Below, piece by piece: positions 14,196 to 20,410 of a DNA stretch of 21,452 bases (positions within the stretch are counted from its first letter, which is position 1; each line of letters opens with the position of its first letter). Below the pieces are notes generated by a model. The model saw only the letters and a program-made list of their open reading frames with translations, did no database searches and was not told the origin of the DNA. Source of the stretch: a virus. Position numbers and translations under genes: made by a program. The stretch is from positions 1 through 21,452 of IMG/VR virus record IMGVR_UViG_3300027747_001048; one strand, written 5' to 3'.

Positions 14196-14234
14196 ATGAT
14201 CAAAACCGTCTGCATCAATGAGGATGAAGAGTGA
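14196..14234 (+). CDS. 12-codon leader peptide coupled to the HNH gene
   Basis: ATG 14196 opens a 12-residue frame (MIKTVCINEDEE) whose TGA overlaps the GTG of the next gene. AAGGAG lies at 14179-14184. An earlier ATG at 14188 encodes only MGK and its stop overlaps 14196. This chain looks designed to deliver ribosomes to the weak GTG start at 14231. It could instead be chance in an 80-base gap. Confidence 0.35.
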   Translation: MIKTVCINEDEE

Positions 14235-14698
14235 GTGCGTGCGCATCATGCGGTTCTGAGGGAGAATTGCATCGACATCACTTGATTCCTCGCGTTTATG
14301 GCGGCGCTGCCGCGCCAACCGTGCTTCTCTGCCTTGCGTGCCATGGAGTGGTGCATGGAAAAGAATTTCCAACGCACCATAAGTATTTGACCAAAGCTGG
14401 GTTGCTTGCTGCTAAGGCCCGAGGCGTCAAGCTGGGAGGCCACAGGGGCGGGCCTGCACCGACCGACGCCCACCGCGTGAAGGCGAGTGCCGCGCTGGTG
14501 GCCAAGGCTACCAGCCGAGCGCGGGACCTAGCTCCGTTACTGGCGTCGATTCGCGCCGAAAGGCATATGAGCCTGCACGCCATGGCACAGGCCCTGAATG
14601 CCAAGGGCATCCCTACGGCGCGTGGCTGCGCCTGGACACCGACAGCGGTTAAGCGTGTTTTAGAATTAATCAATAATGCTGAAGCGAAAGGAACATGA
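14231..14698 (+). CDS. HNH endonuclease domain joined to a serine-recombinase-like tail
   Basis: A 155-aa protein. Residues 1-45 form an HNH/zinc module: CASC (C4, C7), ELHRHHLIPR (H16, H17), CLAC (C34, C37) and VVHG (H42). Residues 58-148 read like the C-terminal arm of serine recombinases: LLAAKARGVKLGG, then LAPLLASIRAERHMSLHAMAQALNAKGIPTARG and WTPTAVKRVLELI, which normally holds the helix-turn-helix. The recombinase catalytic domain is absent. It may be a site-directed nicking or cutting enzyme using a borrowed DNA-binding tail. The GTG start overlaps a 12-codon leader. The end is followed closely by a small gene with GAAAGGA (14686-14692). Confidence 0.68.
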   Translation: MSACASCGSEGELHRHHLIPRVYGGAAAPTVLLCLACHGVVHGKEFPTHHKYLTKAGLLAAKARGVKLGGHRGGPAPTDAHRVKASAALVAKATSRARDLAPLLASIRAERHMSLHAMAQALNAKGIPTARGCAWTPTAVKRVLELINNAEAKGT

Positions 14699-14700
14699 GA

Positions 14701-14919
14701 ATGATCGAAGCAAACGAACATGAGCTTGCCGCGATGATGCAGGCATCAGACCGGGCCGGGGAATTCATCGAAAGCCTGGGCAAGACGGATATGGCGGCGT
14801 GGAGCCGCGAGCAGTGGGGCCAATTTATCGAGGTGATTTGCACCGGCTATGTCGATAAGCTGGTTGACCTGCGGGCGGGCGTTGATGCCGCCATGGACAA
14901 AATAAGGACCGTCGGATGA
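14701..14919 (+). CDS. DUF6511-like small protein
   Basis: A 72-aa acidic helical protein: NEHELAAMMQASDRAGEFIESLGKTDMAAW, then WGQFIEVICTGYVDKL. This is the pattern I associate with DUF6511, a small domain common in alphaproteobacterial phages next to replication genes, function unknown. ATG 14701 is eight bases after AAAGGA (14687-14692); ATG 14695, overlapping the previous stop, is an alternative that sits too close. The stop overlaps the primase ATG (ATGA), suggesting a role tied to replication. Confidence 0.6.
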   Translation: MIEANEHELAAMMQASDRAGEFIESLGKTDMAAWSREQWGQFIEVICTGYVDKLVDLRAGVDAAMDKIRTVG

Positions 14920-17147
14920 ACCCCCCAATGTCAAGATTTAACGATTACCTCAACTCACGCAAAACCACGCCAACGCTGGTCGATGCCGCCATCGCCATGG
15001 GCGTTCCGGTGTTTCCCTGCGATGCGCAAAAGCGCCCGCTCACCGCGCATGGATTTAAGGACGCGACCGCAAACCCCGAGGAAATCCGCCGCCTTTTTGC
15101 CAACCCCAAGGCCGCCATGATCGGCATGCCGACGGGCGAAATCACTTGGCTTGTGGTGGTTGACGTGGACGTGAAAGATGGCCGCGCCGGGATGGAGTGG
15201 CTCAACGCCAACAGCCACCGCCTACCGCAAACTCGCACCATCCGCACAGGCACCGGCGGGCTGCATATCTACCTCCGATGGCCGGGCCAGATAATCCGGA
15301 ATTCCGCTGGCAAGATCGCGCCCGGCATCGACATCAGGGGCGACGGTGGTTACGTCGTTGTCCCGCCATCCCCAGGCTATGCGGTGGCGGACAATTCCGA
15401 CGTGGCCGAGGTGCCTGAGTGGCTGATGCCCATCCTCGCCCCACCGGCCCCGCCAGAACGCCCCACAGCGCCCGCTCAGGTGTCTGCGCCGTCCCGGCCC
15501 CACAACCCCGACGGTGGGACGCATTACGGCGTGGCGGCGCTGCACAGCGAGTGTGACGCCATCCGTCGGGCGTGGGATGGGAGCAAGCACCACACGCTGA
15601 ACAAGGCGGCGTTTTCGATTGGTGGGCTGGTGGCGGCGGGAGAGTTGCAGGAGGGGTTTGCGTTTGCGGAGCTTTCCGCCGCACTGGCGGACATTCGCCA
15701 TGCCTGCAAGGATTTCAGGCATGCGCAAAACACCTTGCGCACCGCATTCCAAGACGGGATGCGCAAGCCGCGCGACGTGCCTGAGCGCATGCCCGCCATC
15801 CCCGACGGTCAGCCGCACGCCGCCGCTGCATTGCTGGCCAAGCTGGACGCCCGCAACGCCGAAAAGCAGAAGGCGCCGTTGCCGGTGGCCGCGGATTTGA
15901 TGGACGTGCCTGGGGCGCTGAAAATGTTCGTCGAGCATTGCGAGGCGACGGCGATCAGCCCACAGCCTTTCCTCGCTCTCGCCGCCGGGATCACGCTAAT
16001 CGGCACGCTGGCCGGGCGACGCTACTGCACCACCACTAACTTGCGCACCAATATCTACGCCATAGGCATTGCGGATTCCGGCGCCGGTAAAGATCACGCC
16101 CGTCGCGTGATTAAGAAATGCCTGCACGCCGCCGACCTGTCGCAATATTTGGGAGGCTCCGACATCGCATCCGGCTCCGGCCTCCGCACCGCCTTGGCGC
16201 GGCATCCCGCCATGCTGTTTCAGATTGACGAATTCGGTGACTGGTTGACCGGCATCGTCAGCGACAAAGCCGGAAGCCACAGGAAGCAGATCGCCGCCAT
16301 GCTCAAGGAGCTTTACAGCAGCGCCAGCGGGCCGTGGCAGGGCACGGAATACGCCGACCAAAGCAAGATGGGGCGCCCGCGCGAGGACATCCACGATCCT
16401 CACGCCTGTTTTTACGGGACCACCACGCCCGGGCAGTTTTGGAACGCCATAGCGGGCGCAAGCCTGCACGACGGGTTGATGGCGCGGATGCTGCTTTTCG
16501 TCAGCCCGTGCAGCTACCCGGACGAACAAGAACCCGCCTTGATTGATCCGCCCGCCGAACTGATTGAGGCGCTGCAGGCGATTGCGCGGGGCGCTGGGGG
16601 CGGGAATCTGGCGGATTTGATGATGTCCACAATGCCTGCCACGGTCACGACAGTGGCCGAGACGCCGGAGGCCACCGACGCCAAGCGCGCCATGCGTCAC
16701 GACCAGTTGCAGCAGCAGCGCGAAGCCGAGGGAACGTATGTGACGGCCATCGCGGGGCGGTTGGCGGAGAACGCGATGAAGCTGGCCCTGATACGGGCCG
16801 TGGCGCGCGATCCGGGCAAGCCGGTCATTGACGTGACCGATGTCGCCTGGGGCCGGGCGCTGGCACAGCATTGCGTTGATACCCTGCTGCGCGACGCCGG
16901 GATGCACGTCGCAGACACCGATTACGAGCGCAAAATGCAGAAGACGCTAAACATCATCCGCAAGCACGGGCCACTAACGGCTCATGCGATGGTTGACCGG
17001 CACCGCCTGGGGCTGAATCCCAAAGAGCGCGCCGAGGTGCTGGACGATCTAGTCCGGATGGGCAAGGTGGTGACGGTGGAGCCGGACAAAAACAAGCCCG
17101 GACCCAAAACCATCAAATACATGCTCAACCCATCATTTGCCGATTGA
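14916..17147 (+). CDS. Primase-polymerase/helicase fusion
   Basis: A 743-aa replication protein. The N-terminal part is a PrimPol domain of the bifunctional primase/polymerase family: WLVVVDVDVKDG (D83, D85), TGTGGLHIYLRWPG (H117) and GIDIRGDGGYVVVPPS (137-152). A Pro-rich linker (about 173-200) leads to a helical region. Then comes an ATPase module with Walker A GIADSGAGKDHA (K392) and Walker B LFQIDEFGDW (D438, E439), followed by FYGTTTPGQFW and LMARMLLF. The C-terminus (680-743) resembles a winged helix (GPLTAHAMVDRHRLGLNPKERAEVLDDLVRMGKVVTV). It probably primes and unwinds phage DNA. It overlaps the DUF6511-like gene and directly precedes the iteron-like region, the usual place for an origin it could act on. 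Confidence 0.87.
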   Translation: MNPPMSRFNDYLNSRKTTPTLVDAAIAMGVPVFPCDAQKRPLTAHGFKDATANPEEIRRLFANPKAAMIGMPTGEITWLVVVDVDVKDGRAGMEWLNANSHRLPQTRTIRTGTGGLHIYLRWPGQIIRNSAGKIAPGIDIRGDGGYVVVPPSPGYAVADNSDVAEVPEWLMPILAPPAPPERPTAPAQVSAPSRPHNPDGGTHYGVAALHSECDAIRRAWDGSKHHTLNKAAFSIGGLVAAGELQEGFAFAELSAALADIRHACKDFRHAQNTLRTAFQDGMRKPRDVPERMPAIPDGQPHAAAALLAKLDARNAEKQKAPLPVAADLMDVPGALKMFVEHCEATAISPQPFLALAAGITLIGTLAGRRYCTTTNLRTNIYAIGIADSGAGKDHARRVIKKCLHAADLSQYLGGSDIASGSGLRTALARHPAMLFQIDEFGDWLTGIVSDKAGSHRKQIAAMLKELYSSASGPWQGTEYADQSKMGRPREDIHDPHACFYGTTTPGQFWNAIAGASLHDGLMARMLLFVSPCSYPDEQEPALIDPPAELIEALQAIARGAGGGNLADLMMSTMPATVTTVAETPEATDAKRAMRHDQLQQQREAEGTYVTAIAGRLAENAMKLALIRAVARDPGKPVIDVTDVAWGRALAQHCVDTLLRDAGMHVADTDYERKMQKTLNIIRKHGPLTAHAMVDRHRLGLNPKERAEVLDDLVRMGKVVTVEPDKNKPGPKTIKYMLNPSFAD

Positions 17148-17428
17148 TGGATTGATTTACCTGTGGGAAATTAAGTAATCCCCCACAGGTAAATCTTTGA
17201 AAACACTAATTTCCCCATCTTCCCATTTTCCCACATAGAGACCTTTTATACGTCTCGCGTATCACATGATTTCCATCACGCGTAATGGTTTGGTTTTCGA
17301 ACCCCCCCCTCTGTGGGAAAATGGGAAAATGGGAAAATAAAAGAAAAAACAACAAACACATACACTTAGACCCAACTTGACTTCCCACACATTTTCCCAC
17401 GTCAATGGTTTTTTACAGGAGAAAAAAA
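17148..17428. other. Non-coding iteron/inverted-repeat region, candidate replication origin
   Basis: The 281 bases between the primase-helicase and the next gene are AT-rich and carry repeats of TGTGGGAAA and ATGGGAAA. TGTGGGAAAATGGG and its extension to 22 bases at 17312-17333 is inverted at 17214-17235 with one mismatch, 76 bases apart. A related minus-oriented copy lies at 17382-17400, and the core also occurs in the perfect 14-base arms at 17154-17195. There is a run of eight C at 17302-17309. The layout (iterons, dyads, AT-rich DNA, primase beside it) fits an origin. A partition site or terminator cluster is the alternative. Confidence 0.55.
17154..17195. repeat. Perfect 14-bp inverted repeat after the primase-helicase gene
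   Basis: GATTTACCTGTGGG (17154-17167) and CCCACAGGTAAATC (17182-17195) are exact inverse copies around a 14-base loop. It begins six bases after the stop codon. Only three T follow, so it would be a poor intrinsic terminator despite the strong stem. Its arms share TGTGGGAAA with repeats farther right, tying it to the origin candidate. Confidence 0.75.
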
Positions 17429-17728
17429 ATGAACGCAGAATCACGCTCACTACTGGAATCCATTCTGGAGAAAGCATCTAAAAAAAGGGGGCGGGTTCAT
17501 GATGAAATGATCCGCGCCTCCGGCGCAGGTTTTGATTTGACTAAAGCAAGCGGAATAAATGATTTCATCGGCGGCCTTTTGATGAACGCAACCGAAATTT
17601 TTGCAGCGAGCTTTAAGCCGGGTGATAGAGACGCCGCAGGATCAATTTTAGCGGCTTGGGTTGCCGAAAAGGTGGGCACGTATTCGGAGACCGAACATAC
17701 CCCTGGCGTCGATTCTGGTGACCGCTGA
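17429..17728 (+). CDS. Hypothetical early protein
   Basis: A 99-aa protein, not recognised. It has a basic helical N-terminus (SLLESILEKASKKRGRVHDEMIRASG), a central hydrophobic part (INDFIGGLLMNATEIFAASF) and an acidic tail (YSETEHTPGVDSGDR). ATG 17429 follows CAGGAGA (17416-17422) at good spacing; an in-frame start at 17405 precedes that site and is unlikely. It is the first gene after the origin-like region. The stop lies inside a small hairpin (17720-17736). Confidence 0.6.
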   Translation: MNAESRSLLESILEKASKKRGRVHDEMIRASGAGFDLTKASGINDFIGGLLMNATEIFAASFKPGDRDAAGSILAAWVAEKVGTYSETEHTPGVDSGDR

Positions 17729-17736
17729 AGGCGGTC
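17720..17736 (+). repeat. Small hairpin spanning a stop codon
   Basis: GACCGC (17720-17725) pairs with GCGGTC (17731-17736) across a five-base loop that contains the TGA at 17726-17728. No U run follows. It may protect the 3' end or slow release of ribosomes; function unproven. Confidence 0.45.
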
Positions 17737-17758
17737 TGGAGCCTGGGAGGTAGGGGTC

Positions 17759-17806
17759 ATGCGGAGGATGCGTTAAAGCCGCTGGAGGTGCCTTAAAAGC
17801 GGTTTT
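17759..17806 (+). promoter_or_regulatory. Possible MRRMR leader and weak terminator
   Basis: ATG 17759 has a good ribosome-binding site (GGGAGG, 17745-17750, eight bases before) but encodes only MRRMR, using CGG, AGG and CGT for Arg. After its stop (17774-17776), CCGCT (17779-17783) can pair with AGCGG (17798-17802), followed by TTTT. This resembles a small attenuator, but the stem is short and chance is a real alternative. Confidence 0.25.
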
Positions 17807-17847
17807 GGCAAAAGTAAAAATAATTTGTTCGATGGACGCTTTTTGGG

Positions 17848-17875
17848 TTGCATGGTTTTTTGACGGGGCTTAAAA
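17848..17875 (+). promoter_or_regulatory. Promoter of leader A
   Basis: TTGCAT (17848-17853) and TTAAAA (17870-17875) are separated by 16 bases, exactly as in leader B. The AT-rich block upstream could act as an UP element. A TTTTTTGACGGGGC box fills the spacer. Conservation of both hexamers and spacing in two copies is the main support. Confidence 0.6.
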
Positions 17876-17883
17876 GGGTTTCA

Positions 17884-17905
17884 GGCGGACGGATTGGCCG
17901 ACGCC
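17884..17905 (+). repeat. Leader A hairpin
   Basis: GGCG (17884-17887) pairs with CGCC (17902-17905), and CGG (17890-17892) with CCG (17898-17900) inside, giving a stem with an internal loop. It is weaker than the hairpins of the other leaders but holds the same place, between promoter and ribosome-binding site. Confidence 0.45.
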
Positions 17906-17926
17906 ACAAGACGGGGACTGAGACCG

Positions 17927-18127
17927 ATGACCAAAGAAGATTTCCACCGCCAGCACGACGAGGCGTATGAGCAGCGCGAAGCTATCTGGGCGCAATACGC
18001 CACGGCGACCTGGGACCGGATTGCGGACCTGGGCGACAGCGCCCGGGCGCTGACCGCCAAGATGGCGAAGCTGGAGCGGGATTACCACGCGGCGCTGGCC
18101 GCACGGGCGGGGATCAAGGCGCAATGA
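17927..18127 (+). CDS. Small helical early protein
   Basis: A 66-aa charged helical protein (MTKEDFHRQHDEAYEQREAI, then LTAKMAKLERDYHAALAARAG), not recognised, with coiled-coil character. ATG 17927 is chosen because it lies at the end of the repeated leader, in the same place as the start at 18485; a longer frame from 17894 would begin inside the leader hairpin. It overlaps the next gene (ATGA). Confidence 0.6.
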   Translation: MTKEDFHRQHDEAYEQREAIWAQYATATWDRIADLGDSARALTAKMAKLERDYHAALAARAGIKAQ

Positions 18128-18381
18128 TTCTCCCCACGATCCACATGAACGGCACCAGCGCGCGGGCTTTGCTGGAAGGCTACTGCGATGCCATCTCGGC
18201 AATCCACGACGCTCTCGACGCTCTGGCACGGGCCGCGCCCAATGGCCGGGACTATTACCCGCAGGGGCCGGACACATGCGCCCTGGCCGATGCCGAGCAT
18301 GATGCCCGCAAGCGGGCATTGGTCGGCGTGTTGCAAGAATTGCAGGTTTTGGCGGAGCATGTCGCAGACCGGCAAAAATAA
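18124..18381 (+). CDS. Conserved phage-type hypothetical protein
   Basis: An 85-aa protein with a pattern I recall from many phages of Proteobacteria: PTIHMNGTSARALLEGY, DALDALARAAPNGRDYYPQG, then a helical tail ending LAEHVADRQK. Function unknown; the conserved NGT and PNGRDYYPQG motifs suggest a binding surface rather than random helix. It overlaps the previous stop (ATGA). Its last codons run into leader B. Confidence 0.65.
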   Translation: MILPTIHMNGTSARALLEGYCDAISAIHDALDALARAAPNGRDYYPQGPDTCALADAEHDARKRALVGVLQELQVLAEHVADRQK

Positions 18382-18405
18382 TTTGTCGGATGCGCTCTTT
18401 TTGAG

Positions 18406-18433
18406 TTGCATCAACCGTTAATGGGCGTTAAAA
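18406..18433 (+). promoter_or_regulatory. Promoter of leader B
   Basis: TTGCAT (18406-18411) and TTAAAA (18428-18433) with a 16-base spacer, identical hexamers and spacing to leader A although the spacer sequence differs. Transcription would begin near 18440, right at the hairpin, placing the stem at the 5' end of the message. Confidence 0.6.
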
Positions 18434-18442
18434 GGGGTGCAG

Positions 18443-18466
18443 GCGGCGGGATCAACCGACCGCCGC
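18443..18466 (+). repeat. Leader B hairpin
   Basis: GCGGCGG (18443-18449) pairs perfectly with CCGCCGC (18460-18466) around a ten-base loop containing ATCAACCG. AGGAAAGGAACTAG follows as the ribosome-binding site. The AATCAACCG loop theme recurs in the hairpin at 18694-18715. Confidence 0.65.
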
Positions 18467-18484
18467 AGGAAAGGAACTAGGACG

Positions 18485-18649
18485 ATGACCGAATACCAGA
18501 TTGAACTGAGCGTCGAAGCCAAGATGAATTCCTTGGATCGGGCTTTTATGAACCCGGCCAATAAAATGACTCAAGCGGATTACGACGCGGAGGTGAAGAA
18601 ACTCAACCGCTGGGCAAACGCTCAAATGGCCCGTCGGACAAAGGTCTGA
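18485..18649 (+). CDS. Small early protein
   Basis: A 54-aa protein, not recognised (MTEYQIELSVEAKMNSLDRA, then TQADYDAEVKKLNRWANAQM and a basic end). ATG 18485 is preceded by GGAAAGGA (18468-18475) and sits at the end of leader B; a longer frame from 18437 would begin inside the hairpin. Small size and its own promoter-like leader fit an early host-takeover protein, but that is inference. An 18-bp inverted repeat begins at the base after its stop. Confidence 0.6.
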   Translation: MTEYQIELSVEAKMNSLDRAFMNPANKMTQADYDAEVKKLNRWANAQMARRTKV

Positions 18650-18697
18650 CCGGTCACTGGATGCGCCGCCCCACACGGAGGCGCATCCAGTGACCGG
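18650..18697 (+). repeat. Perfect 18-bp inverted repeat
   Basis: CCGGTCACTGGATGCGCC (18650-18667) and its exact inverse copy (18680-18697) flank a 12-base loop. The left arm starts right after a stop codon. No U run follows, so it is not a standard terminator. The last four bases of the right arm also form the first four of the next hairpin, so the two folds exclude each other. Confidence 0.85.
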
Positions 18698-18715
18698 GTG
18701 GAATCAACCGCCCGG
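18694..18715 (+). repeat. Leader hairpin before the 18733 gene
   Basis: CCGGGTGG (18694-18701) pairs with CCGCCCGG (18708-18715), one G-U pair, around loop AATCAA. TGGAGAAAG follows as the ribosome-binding site. It is a member of the leader-hairpin family without an evident promoter just upstream, and competes with the 18-bp repeat for 18694-18697. Confidence 0.6.
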
Positions 18716-18732
18716 CAACATGGAGAAAGAAA

Positions 18733-19068
18733 ATGAACAAAGCCCGCCGCAAAATTCTGGGCGCCTTCGTCAAGCGCCTATCCGAAATCATGGAAGAGAT
18801 CGAAAAGGTCAAAGACTTGACCAGCGAACTTATCAACATGATCGATGAAATCGCCAATGTTTGCGACGAAGAGCAAGAAGCGTTCGACAATATGCCCGAA
18901 AGCTTGCAGGCCGGTGAAAAGGGCCAAGCCATGGAATCCGCTATTGGTCAAATGGACGAAGCGATTGACGCCATCAACGACATCGTTAACGCGCTGGATA
19001 GCCTCAATGCGCTGGACAGCCTCGACATGCAGAGCATTATCGACGCCCTGGAAGGGGCAGCAAAATGA
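18733..19068 (+). CDS. Acidic coiled-coil phage protein
   Basis: A 111-aa, very acidic, helical protein. RLSEIMEEIEKVKDLTSELINMIDEI is followed by DEEQEAFDNMPESLQAGEKGQ, a motif I recall in phage proteins across hosts, and a repeated NALDSLNALDSLD segment near the end. Function unknown; acidity and coiled coil suggest a binding partner or DNA mimic, which is speculation. TGGAGAAAG (18721-18729) lies just before ATG 18733. The stop overlaps the next start (ATGA). Confidence 0.65.
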   Translation: MNKARRKILGAFVKRLSEIMEEIEKVKDLTSELINMIDEIANVCDEEQEAFDNMPESLQAGEKGQAMESAIGQMDEAIDAINDIVNALDSLNALDSLDMQSIIDALEGAAK

Positions 19069-19427
19069 CCATCCAAAACGGACGCACCCGCCGCACGCGG
19101 CAAAAGCCGAACGCGCGATGGGATGCTTACGACAATCTCCCGCCGCTCACCCGTCAAGCGCTGCAGGAAGGGCCGCAGCAATGGTGCGACATCGTGGTGG
19201 CCAAGACCATCAAACAGTTGCGCAAGCAGCACCCACTGCTGTCTATGAACAGCATCGACAACATTGCCGCTCGCATGGTGCAGGGCTGGCACCTCGAAGA
19301 CATTGCAGAAGCGCGTGCGTGGCAGCCTCCGCGCAAACCCTTCCAACGGAAATTGCCATATCCGATTCCGTCGCCGCACATCGCCGCCGACGCCACCATG
19401 CAAATGAGCGGGAGGACACCAGCATGA
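19065..19427 (+). CDS. Basic hypothetical protein, possibly DUF6525-like
   Basis: A 120-aa basic protein. The segment RWDAYDNLPPLTRQALQEGPQQW (from about residue 18) recalls short DUF6525-type phage proteins with a W/F-D-x-L-P-P-x-x-R pattern. The middle is helical (VVAKTIKQLRKQHPLLSMNSIDNIAARMV) and the C-terminus is Pro-rich. A nucleic-acid or regulatory role is plausible but not shown. Start and stop overlap neighbours as ATGA. Confidence 0.5.
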   Translation: MTIQNGRTRRTRQKPNARWDAYDNLPPLTRQALQEGPQQWCDIVVAKTIKQLRKQHPLLSMNSIDNIAARMVQGWHLEDIAEARAWQPPRKPFQRKLPYPIPSPHIAADATMQMSGRTPA

Positions 19428-19732
19428 GCAACGCACCAGTGCCAAATTGGTTTGAATGCGAATACGTTATGATTGACGGCGAGGTGGTGCGCATCGAGCC
19501 GAGAACGAGAGATCAGCAAAAGAAGGAATTCCGAAAACTGCTCGACGACACGGGCGTCTCTATCGCGTGGCTGGCCAAAGCCACCGGACGCAGCAAGGGC
19601 GCATTCCGGCGATGGCTGGATGGCAGCGCCCAACCGCCAGAGGAGCTTTGGGAATGGCTGGAAGAACGCGCCGACAACCCGCCGCCGACCTTTGAACCCG
19701 ACCCACGCAAGAAAAAGAAGAATTCGCCATGA
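19424..19732 (+). CDS. HTH-type DNA-binding protein
   Basis: A 102-aa protein with an N-terminal beta-like part (NWFECEYVMIDGEVVRIEP), an XRE-like helix-turn-helix at about 35-68 (LLDDTGVSIAWLAKATGRSK, then GAFRRWLDGSAQPP), and a basic tail (DPRKKKKNSP). Probably a small transcription regulator. ATG 19424 overlaps the preceding stop; a much longer frame upstream is a shadow of the previous two genes. The stop overlaps the next regulator start (ATGA), so two DNA-binding proteins are made together. Confidence 0.65.
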   Translation: MSNAPVPNWFECEYVMIDGEVVRIEPRTRDQQKKEFRKLLDDTGVSIAWLAKATGRSKGAFRRWLDGSAQPPEELWEWLEERADNPPPTFEPDPRKKKKNSP

Positions 19733-20394
19733 CCACGCCGATTAAATATCCCGAAATCTATGACGAAATTCGGCGCTGCCCGAATGAGCCGCCCGCATCC
19801 ATCGCCAAGCGCCTGGGCTTTGAGGCGAGAACCGTCGGGCATGTCCGTGCCCGAATGGTTAAGGCGGGCGTGGTGGAAAACATTTTCCACAAAAACGTCA
19901 TTGCGCACCCGGAAATTTATAACGCGATCCGCGAAAATCCCAACGAAATGCCTGCGTCCATCGCCAAGCGCCTGGGCGTTGCGCCACGTCTCGTTTCCCA
20001 TGTGCGGGGCAGGATGATCGCCAACGGCGTGGTGCAAAACATCTCAATCCGAAACCTCACGCCCATCACCGACGACGAGCGAACGGTCATCCTGGCGCTG
20101 CGCGAGCGCGGATTCTCTTATCCCGCCATCGGGCAGAAAATGGGACGCAGCAAAGGCGCGATTGAACGTCTGTGCAACAACGCTCGCGACGCGGGGGAGC
20201 TAAGGCCAATTGTTTATCAGCCCCGCGAGGCAGTGCAGCGCGCCATCGAAATGGTTGAAAAGCGCCCACTGCCCAGGCTTGGCTTGAACATGACGGAATC
20301 GGAGGAGCGCGCTGTGGCATCGCTTCAAAATTCCCTGCGGAACAAAACCAAGTTGGAACTGCTCACCATGGTGCGGGGCCGGATGCGAAAATAA
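19729..20394 (+). CDS. Triple-HTH regulator with an internal duplication
   Basis: A 221-aa protein with two near-identical winged-helix-like repeats: residues 8-52 (YPEIYDEIRRCPNEPPASIA, KRLGFEARTVGHVRARMVKA) and 61-105 (HPEIYNAIRENPNEMPASIA, KRLGVAPRLVSHVRGRMIAN). A third helix-turn-helix lies at about 114-155 (TDDERTVILALRERGFSYPA, IGQKMGRSKGAIERLCNNAR). The C-terminal 60 residues are helical and basic. Three DNA-binding units suggest recognition of a repeated or long site, such as the leader or iteron repeats here; that link is inference. It starts by ATGA overlap with the HTH gene before it. Confidence 0.68.
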   Translation: MTTPIKYPEIYDEIRRCPNEPPASIAKRLGFEARTVGHVRARMVKAGVVENIFHKNVIAHPEIYNAIRENPNEMPASIAKRLGVAPRLVSHVRGRMIANGVVQNISIRNLTPITDDERTVILALRERGFSYPAIGQKMGRSKGAIERLCNNARDAGELRPIVYQPREAVQRAIEMVEKRPLPRLGLNMTESEERAVASLQNSLRNKTKLELLTMVRGRMRK

Positions 20395-20410
20395 ATCGAG
20401 AAAAATGGCG

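Larger units (their letters stand above)
17816..17926 (+). repeat. Repeated early-gene leader, copy A
   Basis: This leader runs from AAAAATAATTTGT (17816-17828) to the ATG at 17927. It matches copy B (18374-18484) in order and spacing: the AT-rich block, 32 bases to TTGCAT, 16 bases to TTAAAA, a GGCGG hairpin, a purine-rich site, and the closing GACCGATGACC or GACGATGACC. The two leaders sit before two different small genes, so the control region was duplicated, not the genes. Confidence 0.8.
18374..18484 (+). repeat. Repeated early-gene leader, copy B
   Basis: This copy runs from AAAAATAATTTGT (18374-18386, overlapping the 3' end of the previous gene) to the ATG at 18485. It repeats leader A with the same spacings and similar sequence over most of its length, but its hairpin is stronger. 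It drives a different small gene. Confidence 0.8.

Noticed and set aside
15996-16907. Long minus-strand open frame (303 codons) opposite the primase-helicase
   Set aside because: Antisense of the ATPase module with its Walker A and B; no recognisable domain and no ribosome site.
17154-17198. Perfect inverted repeat as an ordinary intrinsic terminator
   Set aside because: Only three T follow and its arms share the TGTGGGAAA repeat, so I grouped it with the origin candidate, without excluding some termination.
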